From assembly GCF_013376045.1 (NCBI RefSeq), contig NZ_JABMJG010000006.1:434001-498000 (forward strand): DNA of 64,000 bases. Direction: 5' to 3'. This document shows, one piece after another, positions 1 to 8,912 of this stretch (within the stretch, counting starts at the first letter, position 1; the number at the start of each line of letters is the position of its first letter). The notes beneath the pieces are model-generated. The model was given only the letters and a program-made list of their open reading frames with translations, was not told the DNA's origin and made no database searches. The translations under genes were made by a program, and so were the position numbers. Source of the DNA: Variovorax sp. SG517. Lineage in GTDB: Bacteria > Pseudomonadota > Gammaproteobacteria > Burkholderiales > Burkholderiaceae_C.

Positions 1-24
1 CGGCCTGAAGCCCCGCGCAAACCG

Positions 25-52
25 CGCCCAAACGCCCGCGCCCAAACGCCCG
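25..52. repeat. two-copy 14-bp tandem repeat
   Basis: The 14-base unit CGCCCAAACGCCCG occurs twice in tandem, 20 bases before the first ATG. It lies where a leader or Shine-Dalgarno region would be, and no clear ribosome binding site is visible. It may be only a replication-slippage product. Confidence 0.6.
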
Positions 53-71
53 CCCCGCGAGCCCTCCCACC

Positions 72-1499
72 ATGTACCCAGAACTCTCGCTCTACATCGC
101 CGGCCGCTTCATCGACGCGCAGGGCCGGCGCACGCAGGCCGTGCACGATCCCGCCATGCTGCAGCCGCTGGGCCTGCTGCCGTGGGCCGAGGCCGAAGAC
201 GTCGAGGCCGCCGTGCAGGCCGCCCATGCGGCCTTCGCGGGCTGGCGGCGCGTGTCGCCGCTCGAACGCTCGGACCTGTTGCGCCGCGTGGCCGCGCTGG
301 CCCGTGAGCGCGCGCCGGAGATCGGCCGCGCCATGACGCTGGACAACGGCAAGCCGCTGGCCGACGCCGTGGCCGAGGTGCTGAACGCCGCCGAGCACGT
401 CGAGTGGCATGCGGAGGAGGGCCGCCGCGTCTACGGCCGCGTGGTGCCCGCGCGTCAGCCGGGCGTGCGCCAGCTGGTGGTGCGCGAGCCGGTGGGCGTG
501 TGCGCCGCCTTCAGCCCGTGGAACTTTCCCTTCGGCCAGGCGATGAAGAAGGCCGCCGCCGCCATCGCGGCTGGCTGCCCCATCGTGCTCAAGGGGCCGG
601 AGGAATCGCCCAGCGCGCTGGTGGCCATGGCGCGCCTCTTCCACGATGCCGGCCTGCCGCCGGGCGTGTTCAACCTGCTGTGGGGCGTGCCGGCGGACAT
701 CTCGCGCCAGCTCATCGAGTCGCCGCTGGTGCGCGTGGTCTCGTTCACCGGCTCGGTGCCCGTGGGCCGGCAGCTGGCCGCACTGGCCGGCCAGCACATG
801 AAGCGCATGACCATGGAACTGGGCGGCCATGCGCCGGTGCTGGTGTTCGACGATGCCGACGTGGACGCCGCCGTGGCCTTGCTGGCGCGGCTGAAGACGC
901 GCAACGCCGGCCAGGTCTGCGTGTCGCCGACGCGCTTCCATGTGCAGTCGGGCGTGCACGACCGCTTTGCCGCCGCCTTTGCGGATGCGCTGGGCGCGGT
1001 CAAGGTGGGCCACGGCCTGGAGGATGGCGTGCAGATGGGCCCGCTGATCCACGAGCGCCGTTTCCAGGCCGTGCAGGCGTTGGTGGACGACGCACGCGCG
1101 CGCGGCGCTGAGCTGCTAGCGGGCGACGGGCACATCGGAGCAAAAGGCCACTTCCATGCGCCGACGCTGCTGGCCAACGTGCCCGCCGATGCACGCGTGA
1201 TGCACGAAGAGCCATTCGGCCCCGTCGCCGCGCTGTCGCGCTTCGACACCGTCGAAGAGGCGCTGCAGCAGGCCAATGCATTGCCCTTCGGTCTGGCGAG
1301 CTATGTCTTTACCCGTTCGCTGCAAACCGCGACCCGCGTGGGCGACGGCCTCGAGGCCGGCATGGTGAACATCAACCATTCGGGCATGGCGCATCCGGAG
1401 CTGCCCTTCGGCGGCGTGAAGGACAGCGGCTTCGGCAGCGAAGGCGGCACCGAATCCTTCGACAGCTTTCTCAGTACCAAGCTCATCACCCAGATCTGA
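72..1499 (+). CDS. NAD(P)-dependent aldehyde dehydrogenase, succinate-semialdehyde dehydrogenase-like
   Basis: This is a 475-residue ALDH-superfamily enzyme, a typical length, that should oxidise an aldehyde to its acid in the cytoplasm. The catalytic set is visible: Asn151 in SPWNF, Lys174 in VLKGPEE, Glu249 in MELGG and Cys283 in NAGQVCVS. The overall pattern is nearest to succinate-semialdehyde dehydrogenases. However, the residues after the catalytic Cys read VSPTRF, not the CVCANR of classical GabD, so the substrate may be a different semialdehyde or medium-chain aldehyde. The start ATG has no strong Shine-Dalgarno. The next gene, a paralogue, begins 11 bases after the stop, so the two are probably co-transcribed. 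Family is certain; substrate is inferred. Confidence 0.9.
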   Translation: MYPELSLYIAGRFIDAQGRRTQAVHDPAMLQPLGLLPWAEAEDVEAAVQAAHAAFAGWRRVSPLERSDLLRRVAALARERAPEIGRAMTLDNGKPLADAVAEVLNAAEHVEWHAEEGRRVYGRVVPARQPGVRQLVVREPVGVCAAFSPWNFPFGQAMKKAAAAIAAGCPIVLKGPEESPSALVAMARLFHDAGLPPGVFNLLWGVPADISRQLIESPLVRVVSFTGSVPVGRQLAALAGQHMKRMTMELGGHAPVLVFDDADVDAAVALLARLKTRNAGQVCVSPTRFHVQSGVHDRFAAAFADALGAVKVGHGLEDGVQMGPLIHERRFQAVQALVDDARARGAELLAGDGHIGAKGHFHAPTLLANVPADARVMHEEPFGPVAALSRFDTVEEALQQANALPFGLASYVFTRSLQTATRVGDGLEAGMVNINHSGMAHPELPFGGVKDSGFGSEGGTESFDSFLSTKLITQI

Positions 1500-1510
1500 A
1501 TCGGAACCCC

Positions 1511-2962
1511 ATGCTGACTCTCGACGACCCCTCGCTGCTGCGCGAGCAATGCCTGGTGGCGGGCGAATGGATATCCGCCGAGCGGACCATCGCCGTCACC
1601 AACCCCGCCACCGGCGCGCTGATCGCGCACGTGCCCCGGCTGGACGCCGCCGCCACACGGCGTGCCATCGAGGGGGCCGAGGCCGCCTGGCCGCAGTGGC
1701 GCCGCCGCACCGCGCACGAGCGCTCGGCCATCCTCGCGCGCTGGCACGCGCTCATCCTGCAGAACCAGGAAGACCTGGCGCGCATCATGACGGCCGAGCA
1801 GGGCAAGCCGCTCGCGGAGGCGCGCGGCGAGATCGCCTACGCGGCCTCCTTCATCCAGTGGTTCGGCGAAGAAGCCAAGCGCGTGTATGGCGAGACCATC
1901 CCTTCGCCCGTGGCCTCGCAGCGCATCGTGGTCGTGCGCGAGCCGGTGGGGGTGTGCGCCGCCATCACGCCATGGAACTTCCCCGCGGCCATGATCACGC
2001 GCAAGGCCGGACCCGCGCTGGCGGCCGGCTGCACGATGGTGGTCAAGCCCGCGAGCCAGACGCCGCTCACGGCACTGGCGCTGGCGGTGCTGGCCGAACG
2101 CGCCGGCGTGCCCGCGGGCGTGCTGTCGGTGCTGGCCGGGTCCGCCGGCGACATCGGCACCGAACTGGCCACCAACCCGGTGGTGCGCAAGCTCAGCTTC
2201 ACCGGCTCCACCGAAGTGGGGCGGCTGCTGATGCAGCAGACGGCGGCCACGGTCAAGAAGGTGTCGATGGAGCTGGGCGGGAACGCGCCCTTCATCGTCT
2301 TCGACGACGCCGACCTGGACGCGGCGGTCGAAGGCGCGCTGGTTTCCAAGTTCCGCAACGCGGGGCAGACCTGCGTGTGCGCCAACCGGCTCTACGTGCA
2401 CGAGCGCGTTCACGACGCCTTCGCGCAGAAGCTGGCCGAGGCGCTGCGCGCGCTGAAGGTCGGCCCCGGCGACGAGGAGGGCGTGCGCATCGGCCCGCTG
2501 ATCGACGAGGCCGCCGTGCGCAAGGTGGAGGAACACCTGGCCGATGCGGTGGCGAAAGGCGCGCAGGTGCTCAGCGGCGGACGCCGCCATCCGCTGGGCG
2601 GCAGCTTCTTCGAACCCACCGTGCTGACCGGCGTGACGCAGGCGATGACGGTGGCGCGCGAAGAAACCTTCGGCCCCCTTGCGCCGCTCTTCCGCTTCCA
2701 CGACGAGGCCGAGGTCGTGCGCATGGCCAACGACACCGAGTTCGGCCTGGCGAGCTACTTCTATGCCCGCGATTTGGGCCGCGTGTGGCGCGTGGCCGAG
2801 CAGCTGGAGTACGGCATGGTCGGCGTCAACACCGGCCTCATCAGCAACGAGGTCGCGCCCTTCGGCGGCGTCAAGCAGTCGGGCCTGGGCCGCGAGGGCT
2901 CGCGCCACGGAATCGAGGACTACCTGGTCATCAAGTACATCAACATGGCCGGCATCGACTGA
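1511..2962 (+). CDS. gabD: NAD-dependent succinate-semialdehyde dehydrogenase
   Basis: This 483-residue ALDH should convert succinate semialdehyde to succinate, the last step of GABA breakdown. Asn155 (TPWNFP), Lys179 (VVKPAS), Glu254 (MELGG) and Cys288 are present. Cys288 sits in GQTCVCANR, whose second Cys two residues later is the hallmark of GabD enzymes, where the pair acts as a redox switch in characterised homologues. Two different SSADH-type paralogues in tandem suggest two related aldehydes. A class III aminotransferase that could supply the semialdehyde is encoded at 17116-18492, although not in this operon. Confidence 0.9.
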   Translation: MLTLDDPSLLREQCLVAGEWISAERTIAVTNPATGALIAHVPRLDAAATRRAIEGAEAAWPQWRRRTAHERSAILARWHALILQNQEDLARIMTAEQGKPLAEARGEIAYAASFIQWFGEEAKRVYGETIPSPVASQRIVVVREPVGVCAAITPWNFPAAMITRKAGPALAAGCTMVVKPASQTPLTALALAVLAERAGVPAGVLSVLAGSAGDIGTELATNPVVRKLSFTGSTEVGRLLMQQTAATVKKVSMELGGNAPFIVFDDADLDAAVEGALVSKFRNAGQTCVCANRLYVHERVHDAFAQKLAEALRALKVGPGDEEGVRIGPLIDEAAVRKVEEHLADAVAKGAQVLSGGRRHPLGGSFFEPTVLTGVTQAMTVAREETFGPLAPLFRFHDEAEVVRMANDTEFGLASYFYARDLGRVWRVAEQLEYGMVGVNTGLISNEVAPFGGVKQSGLGREGSRHGIEDYLVIKYINMAGID

Positions 2963-3084
2963 TGCCCGGCTGAAGCGCATTCGCATTTTTCGCGCGGCAA
3001 CTTCGCGGCGCACCTCTGCGTACATCCGCGCGGCACCGCCGTGCCGCACCTTCTTTCATCTTTCTTCGTTCCCTGGAGTCATCA

Positions 3085-3675
3085 ATGAGCAACCCCCGCC
3101 AATCCACCCACCCCATCGACCCGCTGTTCACCAACCGGTGGTCGCCGCGCGCCTTCGCCGAAGAGACCATCGCCGAGCCCGCGCTCATGAGCCTGCTCGA
3201 AGCGGCCCGCTGGGCGCCCTCGGCGTACAACGTGCAGCCCTGGCGCTTCATCTACGCGCGCCGCGACACGCCCGCCTGGCAGCCCATCTTCGACAGCCTC
3301 GTCGAGTTCAACCAGATGTGGACGAAGCGCGCCGCCGCGCTGGTGGTCGTGGTCTCGCAGCGCGAGGCCCTGTTCCCGGGCCGCACCGAGGCGGCACCCA
3401 ACCAGTGGCATTCCTTCGATGCCGGTGCCGCCTGGGCCAGCCTCGCGTTCCAGGCCACGCTGTCGGGCTGGTCGGCGCATGCGATGGCCGGCTTCGACGC
3501 CGAGAAGCTGCGCGCGGCCATCCAGCTGCCGCAGGGCTATGCCATCGAGACGGTCGTGGCCGTCGGCAAGAAGGGCGATCCGGCCGTGCTGCCGGACGGC
3601 GTGCGCAAGCTCGAGACGCCCAATGATCGACGTGCGCTCGCCGAGACGGCCGCCGAGGGCGTGTTCCGCCAGTAG
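3085..3675 (+). CDS. nitroreductase-family FMN oxidoreductase
   Basis: This 196-residue protein belongs to the nitroreductase fold (FMN-dependent, usually a dimer, using NAD(P)H). The N-terminal NRWSPRAF segment and the SAYNVQPWRF segment are the usual FMN phosphate and isoalloxazine contacts. The physiological substrate cannot be told from sequence, since family members reduce quinones, enones, nitro compounds or flavin. CTGGAG lies upstream of the ATG at a good distance. It follows the two dehydrogenases on the same strand after a 122-base gap and is convergent with the YCF48-like gene, so it may or may not belong to their operon. Confidence 0.85.
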   Translation: MSNPRQSTHPIDPLFTNRWSPRAFAEETIAEPALMSLLEAARWAPSAYNVQPWRFIYARRDTPAWQPIFDSLVEFNQMWTKRAAALVVVVSQREALFPGRTEAAPNQWHSFDAGAAWASLAFQATLSGWSAHAMAGFDAEKLRAAIQLPQGYAIETVVAVGKKGDPAVLPDGVRKLETPNDRRALAETAAEGVFRQ

Positions 3676-3702
3676 CCTGCGTTCCTGCCGGGTCCGTGGC
3701 GC

Positions 3703-4731
3703 TCAGCGCGCCGACGGATCCTTGGCGCCAGCGGCTGCCACCACGCCCTGGCGCGAATACATCGTCGCGCGGCCCTGGCCGTCCAGCACCACGCTGGTCA
3801 GGGGCTGGCGGTCTTCGCGCGTGCTGGCGGTGAAGCTCGCACCGCCGTCTTCGCTGTCCAGCACCAGGCCGTCGAGGCCGACTGCGACGATCTTCCTGCC
3901 GGCGCCGGCAAGTGCGGTGATGGACGACTCCGTGTGCGTGTCCACGCGCTGCCAGCTGCCGCCGTCGTCGACGCTGCGGTACATCGAGCCACGCAGCCCC
4001 GCCACCAGCAGGCCGCCGCCGGGGGCCGCGATGCCGCTCCAGAAGGAGCCCGCATAGCCGGTCTTCATGTACTTCCAGCTCCGGCCCTTGTCGTCCGAGC
4101 GCAGCACCATGCCGCGCTCGCCCGGCGCGAACAGCTGACCGCGCGCGTCGGCGAACAACCCGAACAGGTTGAGGTCGGCGCGCTTGCCGCCCTCCGGCGG
4201 CGCCAGTTCGACGGGCTGCCAGTGGGCGCCGCCGTCCTCGGTGCGCAACACCAGCGACCACAGGCCCACGGCCACGCCCTGCTTCTCGTCGAAGAAGTGC
4301 ACGGCGAAAAGCGGCCGGTCTTGCGCCGCATCGCTGCGCTGCACCTGCCAGGTCTCGCCACCGTCCGTGGTGTGCAGGATCACGCCCCAGTGGCCCGCGG
4401 CCCAGCCGCGACTGGCATCGATGAAGGAGACCGAGGTCAGCGCCACATCCACCGGCACCTGGCGCGCCTGGCGGTGGCTGCGGCCGCCGTCGTCCGACAG
4501 CAGCACCACGCCGTGGTCGCCGACCGCGACGATGCGCCCGCCGGCCCGCGTGCTGGCAAGCATCGTGGCGCGGGCGGCATGCGCGGCGCGAACCGCGGGA
4601 ACCAGCACGGGTGCGCCGTCGGTGGCGGCGGAGACCTCTTTTGCCTGCGGCGCCTGCGCCGCGCAAGCCAGCGACAGGGAAACGAGGGCGCCGGCCAATG
4701 CCGTGCGCGCAAGGTGGGAAGTCGGTTTCAT
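3703..4731 (-). CDS. YCF48-like/BNR-repeat secreted beta-propeller protein
   Basis: This 342-residue protein has an N-terminal signal peptide (MKPTSHLARTALAGALVSLS, then ACAAQA). It carries about six Asp-box (BNR) repeats, seen as SDDGG, TTDGGETW, TEDGGAHW, SDDKGRSW, VDDGGSW and SEDGG, so it should fold as a periplasmic beta-propeller like the photosystem II assembly factor Ycf48. It is the last gene of a four-gene reverse operon with the RND protein (20-base gap), DUF1302 and DUF1329 genes. This association recurs in proteobacterial catabolic clusters, and the propeller is commonly guessed to be an accessory of the RND protein. The chosen ATG directly precedes the signal peptide. Confidence 0.85.
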   Translation of the reverse strand: MKPTSHLARTALAGALVSLSLACAAQAPQAKEVSAATDGAPVLVPAVRAAHAARATMLASTRAGGRIVAVGDHGVVLLSDDGGRSHRQARQVPVDVALTSVSFIDASRGWAAGHWGVILHTTDGGETWQVQRSDAAQDRPLFAVHFFDEKQGVAVGLWSLVLRTEDGGAHWQPVELAPPEGGKRADLNLFGLFADARGQLFAPGERGMVLRSDDKGRSWKYMKTGYAGSFWSGIAAPGGGLLVAGLRGSMYRSVDDGGSWQRVDTHTESSITALAGAGRKIVAVGLDGLVLDSEDGGASFTASTREDRQPLTSVVLDGQGRATMYSRQGVVAAAGAKDPSAR

Positions 4732-4751
4732 CTTCGATCGTCGGATGGAAT

Positions 4752-7142
4752 TCAGTGGTGCTGCAGCCCGGTCGCCCGCACCGGCTTGCGACGCGGGAAG
4801 AGCCTTTCGAGCCATACCGCCATGGCGGGCAGGGCGGTCATCGCCATCACCATGTTCACCATGAACATGAAGGCCAGCAGCTTGCCCATGTCGGCCTGGA
4901 ACTTCAGCTGCGAGAAGGACCAGGTCGCCACGCCCACGGCCAGCGTGATGGCGGTGAAGATGGTGGCCGTGCCCACTTCCAGGATCGCATGCTCGATGGA
5001 CTTGACGATGGTCTGGCCCGCGGCCATGTGCATCAGCAGGCGGTTGTAGATGTAGAAGGCGTAGTCCACGCCGATGCCCACCGCCAGCACCATCACCGGC
5101 AGGGTCGCCACCGTCAGGCCGATCTGCAGCTCCTTCATGAACCAGTAGCCGATGAAGGTGCCCACCGTGAGCGGCAGGCAGCAGGCCGCCACGGCGCGCA
5201 GGTCGCGGTAGACCAGGAAGACCAGCACCACGATGGCCGCGTACACGTACAGCATCATGGGCAGCTCGCTCTTCTCCACCTCGTCGTCGATGGCCGCCAG
5301 CACGCCGGCATTGCCCGCGGCCAGGCGGATGTTCACGCCGGGCATGGGGTGGCCGGCGCGGAAGGTTTTCACCGCGTCGATCACGCGCTGGATGGTGGTG
5401 GCCTTGTGGTCGGTCAGGAAGAGGTTCACCGCCGTCATGCTGCAGTCCTTGCGCATGGTGCCGCGGATGCGGGCGATCTCGGTGGACAGGGCGGCGTAGT
5501 TGGCCGAGTCGATGGGTACCACGGCCATCTTGGGGTTGCCTTCGTTGTAGCCCTCGTTGTAAAGGCGCAGCTGCCCGGCGTACGAGGAGATCGAGAGCAC
5601 GCCTTCCACCGGCTGCATCGCCCAGACGAAGCGGTCCTGGTAAAGGCCGATGTTCACGTTGCCGCAGCTCTCGGGCGGTGCCTCGAAGACCACGGTCAGC
5701 CAGTCCAGGCCCGTGTCGAAATTGCCTGCGATGGACGCGGCGTCGCGGTTGAAGCGGGCGTCCTCGCGCAGCTCCGGCGCGCCGGGCTGCAAGGTGCCGA
5801 CCACGCGGTCGCGGCTTTGCCACACGGCCGCGCCGAACACCACCGCGGTGACCAGCAGCATCACGGCCGCCGCGCGCGGCTGGGCGAGCCGGGCCAGCAC
5901 GCGCAGCCAGCCCGAGCGGCGCTCGCGCTGCAGCAGGGCCTGGTCGGCGAAGTCGCGGCTCACCTCGAAGAAGGAGGCGGCAACCGGCAGCATGACGAGG
6001 TTGGTCACGATCTTGTAGGCCACGCCCAGCGAGGCCGCGATGGCCAGCTCGCGCACCATCGGGATCGGGATCATCAACAGCGTGACGAAGGAGACGAAGG
6101 CCGTCACCAGCGCCAGCGTGCCCGGGATCAGCAGGCCGCCGAAGCTGTCGCGGCAGGCCTCGTAGGTCGTGTGGCCCTGCGAGATGCGCCGCACGATGTA
6201 GTTGATCTGCTGCACGCCGTGCGACACGCCGATCGCGAACACCAGGAAGGGCACCAGCACCGCGAGCGGATCGAGCCCGAAGCCCAGCAGCCGCAGCGTG
6301 CCGAACTGCCACACCAGCGAGGCGAGCGAGCAGGCGATGGGCAGCAGCGTAAAGCGCACCGAGCGGCAGTACCAGTACACCGCCCCGGCGGTCAGCAGCA
6401 GCGCGACCAGGCAGAACTTGAGCACCGACTGCGCGCCGTCGGCGATGTCGCCGATCTGCTTGGCGAAGCCGATGATCTGGACCTCGAAGTCGCCGTCCTC
6501 GAAGCGTGCGCGGATCTTTTCTTCGAGCAGATGGTTGTAGGCCACGTAGTCCAGCTTGCGGCCCTGCGCGTCGTACTCCGCCAGCTCGGCCGTGACCATG
6601 GCGCTGGTCTGGTCGCGCGACACCAGCGTGCCGATGAAGCCGCCCTGCGCGGCCGCGCGCTGAATGCCGGCAATGATCTCCGGCGTGAGCCGCTCGGGCG
6701 TGATGGTGGCGTCGATCAGCGGATCGGCGCGGAACCCTTCCTCGGTGATTTCGTTGACAAAGCTGTTGGGCGTCCACATCGACTGCACGCCCAGCCGCTC
6801 GATGCCCGGCAGGTAGGTCACGGCCTGGGTCACTTCGTACAGGCGCTTGAGAGCCGGTGCGCTCCAGATGGTGCCGTGGCGCGCCTTGACCACCACGTTG
6901 AGCCGGTTGGCGCCCAGCACGTCCTCGCGGTAGGCCTGGAAGGTCTGGATGTACTCGTGGCCCGAGGGCATCTGCTTGTCGAAGCCGGCATCCATGCGCA
7001 GCTGCGCCGCGAACCAGGCCATGGCCAGCGTGAACAGGGCCAGCGCGACGAGGATGCCGCGGCGATGAGAGAAGCAGAAGGCCTCGAGGCGCTGCACGGT
7101 GCGCTGCAGCGCGGAGGCCGGGGCGGGGTTGGAATCGGACAC
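4752..7142 (-). CDS. RND/MMPL-superfamily transporter
   Basis: This 796-residue inner-membrane protein has one N-terminal membrane helix (about residues 30-52), a large periplasmic domain, a block of hydrophobic helices, a second periplasmic domain and a final helix block. That is the duplicated RND layout with 12 predicted helices. It resembles the MMPL/hydrophobe-exporter branch rather than AcrB (about 1040 residues). The likely start is GTG at 7142, followed by SDSNPAPAS. It lies 59 bases after the DUF1302 gene, and no membrane-fusion protein is encoded beside it. The proposed partners are the periplasmic DUF1329 and outer-membrane DUF1302 proteins, making a trans-envelope route for a hydrophobic compound. 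Direction and substrate are unknown. Confidence 0.88.
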   Translation of the reverse strand: MSDSNPAPASALQRTVQRLEAFCFSHRRGILVALALFTLAMAWFAAQLRMDAGFDKQMPSGHEYIQTFQAYREDVLGANRLNVVVKARHGTIWSAPALKRLYEVTQAVTYLPGIERLGVQSMWTPNSFVNEITEEGFRADPLIDATITPERLTPEIIAGIQRAAAQGGFIGTLVSRDQTSAMVTAELAEYDAQGRKLDYVAYNHLLEEKIRARFEDGDFEVQIIGFAKQIGDIADGAQSVLKFCLVALLLTAGAVYWYCRSVRFTLLPIACSLASLVWQFGTLRLLGFGLDPLAVLVPFLVFAIGVSHGVQQINYIVRRISQGHTTYEACRDSFGGLLIPGTLALVTAFVSFVTLLMIPIPMVRELAIAASLGVAYKIVTNLVMLPVAASFFEVSRDFADQALLQRERRSGWLRVLARLAQPRAAAVMLLVTAVVFGAAVWQSRDRVVGTLQPGAPELREDARFNRDAASIAGNFDTGLDWLTVVFEAPPESCGNVNIGLYQDRFVWAMQPVEGVLSISSYAGQLRLYNEGYNEGNPKMAVVPIDSANYAALSTEIARIRGTMRKDCSMTAVNLFLTDHKATTIQRVIDAVKTFRAGHPMPGVNIRLAAGNAGVLAAIDDEVEKSELPMMLYVYAAIVVLVFLVYRDLRAVAACCLPLTVGTFIGYWFMKELQIGLTVATLPVMVLAVGIGVDYAFYIYNRLLMHMAAGQTIVKSIEHAILEVGTATIFTAITLAVGVATWSFSQLKFQADMGKLLAFMFMVNMVMAMTALPAMAVWLERLFPRRKPVRATGLQHH

Positions 7143-7201
7143 GGAATGCTTTCAGCAGGCGGCGCAGCCACCGCCGCGCGGGCGGTGCGCGGCGCGACGG
7201 G

Positions 7202-8866
7202 TCAGAAGTTGCGCGACAGGGTGAGGCCCACGAAGTTGCGGTCGCGATAGGGCTGGTCGAACACGCGCTTGCCGCCGAAGAAGGCCGCGTAGTTGATCGA
7301 GGCTTGCCACTTCGCCGGGTTCTGCACGAAGGTCACGACGAGGTTGACGGACTTGGCGCCCTCCATCAACTGGCCCGCGCCGTTGGGCGTGCGTCCCTTC
7401 ACGGCCTGGAAGTAGTACACCTCGGGAATCACCTGCCAGCCGGGGATCAGCGTGCCGTCGTAGACCCAGCTGAAGTCCAGGTTGTAGGCCCACGCCGTCT
7501 TGGACCCCACCGGCTGCGGCGTGCCCGCGGCGCTGAACTCCTGGCCCCAGCCCCACGCGCCGGCGGCGATCGGATCGGACCCGTAGTACTGCTTGAGGTT
7601 GGGATAGCGCACCACCACGGTCTCGGCCATCAGGGTCGCGGTGTCCGCGCCCAGGAGGCGCAGCACGCCGGGCGCATTGCTCGGCGTGAGGCTGAGCATG
7701 CCGGTCAGGTGCCACTGCAGCTTCTTCTCGTCGACCCAGCAGTTGCCGTGGTTGAACGAGCAACCGCTGGCCGCCGGGTTCAGCGCCACGGCATCGCGCG
7801 GGCGGTAAGACAGCTCTGTGCCCACCGACCAGTCGCCCACCGGCATGTTGGCGCTCAGGCCGTAGAGGCGGCGGTTCTCCGGGTAGGCCCACCCCGAGCG
7901 GCCGGTGCCGCCCGCATTGGTGCTGAAGTTCAACGACTTGTCGTTGTAGTTCATCACGTAGGCACCCAGGTTCAGCTGCGTGCCCTCGGGCTGCCACTTC
8001 AGGGCGGTGCCCCACTGCCCGCCGTTCTTCGGCTTCGTCTCGATCAGCCCGTAGGCGTCGTGGCCCTTGCCCATGCCGTTGGCCACAGACCAGTAGGAGC
8101 CGGTGGGTGCCATGTAGTTGCCGTTCCACCGCGACTGCACGTAGGCCTCGAAGTTGAGGCCGTGGCCCAGGCCGGTGGCGAAGCTGGCGATGGGCGCGGG
8201 CAGCACCGCCTCTTTCAGCTGCGTGCCCGGCTGCGACAGCCGCATGATGTCCAGCGCGTTGGTGGAGTTGATGCCGCCCGGCAGGAAAAGGCTTTCCCCC
8301 CAGCTGATCACCTGGTTGCCCACGCGCACGCGCGCCGTCTCGCCGCCGAGCTGGAAGGTCTTGCTCACCCAGAAGTCCAGCAGCCGGGCCTTGAAGCGCA
8401 GGTCGCTGCGCGCGTCGCTGGCCAGGCCGTCGGGCAGGTACTGCGTCGCGGCGGCGCTGGTGTAGCCGGAGGTGCGGGTGGCCGTGAGGTCGCGGACCCA
8501 GTTCACCCGCCCGAGGAAGGTGACGTCGTCGGGCATCTTCAGGAGCAGCTCGTGGCTGCCCTTGACGTAGGTGGTGAAGGCATCGCCCTTGCGGTAGTTC
8601 AGGTTGCCCTGGTCGCCCATCGACGAAGTCGGCGCCAGGCAGCCGGCGGGCGCGCCGACGCCCACCGCGCCCTGGATGACGAGCGTGCAGGAGGGATCCT
8701 TGACGCGGATGCCGGTGCCGATGGTGATGGTGGAATCGAAGCTTCCTCGAACGTTGTCGGTCTCGAAGGTGAAGGCGTGGGCGGCCCCCGTCGCGGCGAG
8801 CAGGCAGGCGGCGGGCACGGCGCTCAGCCGGGCGAGGGTGTTGGAGGGGCGGGCGGTGAAGTTCAT
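7202..8866 (-). CDS. DUF1302-family outer-membrane protein
   Basis: This 554-residue protein has a signal peptide ending near AAHA (about residue 31) and alternating amphipathic strands. It ends in a C-terminal phenylalanine (LSLRNF-like, here TLSRNF), the usual BAM-dependent outer-membrane signal. Segments such as VRVGNQVISWGESLFLPGGIN and the length fit the DUF1302 family of predicted barrels. AGGAG lies 9 bases before the ATG. It sits between DUF1329 and the RND gene in the same operon. In other Proteobacteria this pair accompanies genes for degradation of steroids and other hydrophobic substrates, which suggests an uptake or export channel. The transported molecule is not deducible here. 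Confidence 0.88.
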   Translation of the reverse strand: MNFTARPSNTLARLSAVPAACLLAATGAAHAFTFETDNVRGSFDSTITIGTGIRVKDPSCTLVIQGAVGVGAPAGCLAPTSSMGDQGNLNYRKGDAFTTYVKGSHELLLKMPDDVTFLGRVNWVRDLTATRTSGYTSAAATQYLPDGLASDARSDLRFKARLLDFWVSKTFQLGGETARVRVGNQVISWGESLFLPGGINSTNALDIMRLSQPGTQLKEAVLPAPIASFATGLGHGLNFEAYVQSRWNGNYMAPTGSYWSVANGMGKGHDAYGLIETKPKNGGQWGTALKWQPEGTQLNLGAYVMNYNDKSLNFSTNAGGTGRSGWAYPENRRLYGLSANMPVGDWSVGTELSYRPRDAVALNPAASGCSFNHGNCWVDEKKLQWHLTGMLSLTPSNAPGVLRLLGADTATLMAETVVVRYPNLKQYYGSDPIAAGAWGWGQEFSAAGTPQPVGSKTAWAYNLDFSWVYDGTLIPGWQVIPEVYYFQAVKGRTPNGAGQLMEGAKSVNLVVTFVQNPAKWQASINYAAFFGGKRVFDQPYRDRNFVGLTLSRNF

Positions 8867-8912
8867 CGGTTCTTCTCCTCGGGGCTTGTTGTCGTGGTTC
8901 GAAGCGCGCAGA

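Noticed and set aside
1301..3049. Long reverse-strand open frame opposite the second dehydrogenase gene, and similar long frames elsewhere (for example 4611-7250, 7304-8926, 8604-10325, 13738-15582)
   Set aside because: They are Ala/Arg/Gly/His-rich antisense frames expected in high-GC DNA, without domain motifs or ribosome sites, and they overlap well-supported genes.
3703..6777. A possible fusion of the YCF48-like protein to an upstream 680-residue extension
   Set aside because: The extension is out of frame with the RND gene and low in complexity; a signal peptide and ATG at 4731 mark the real start.
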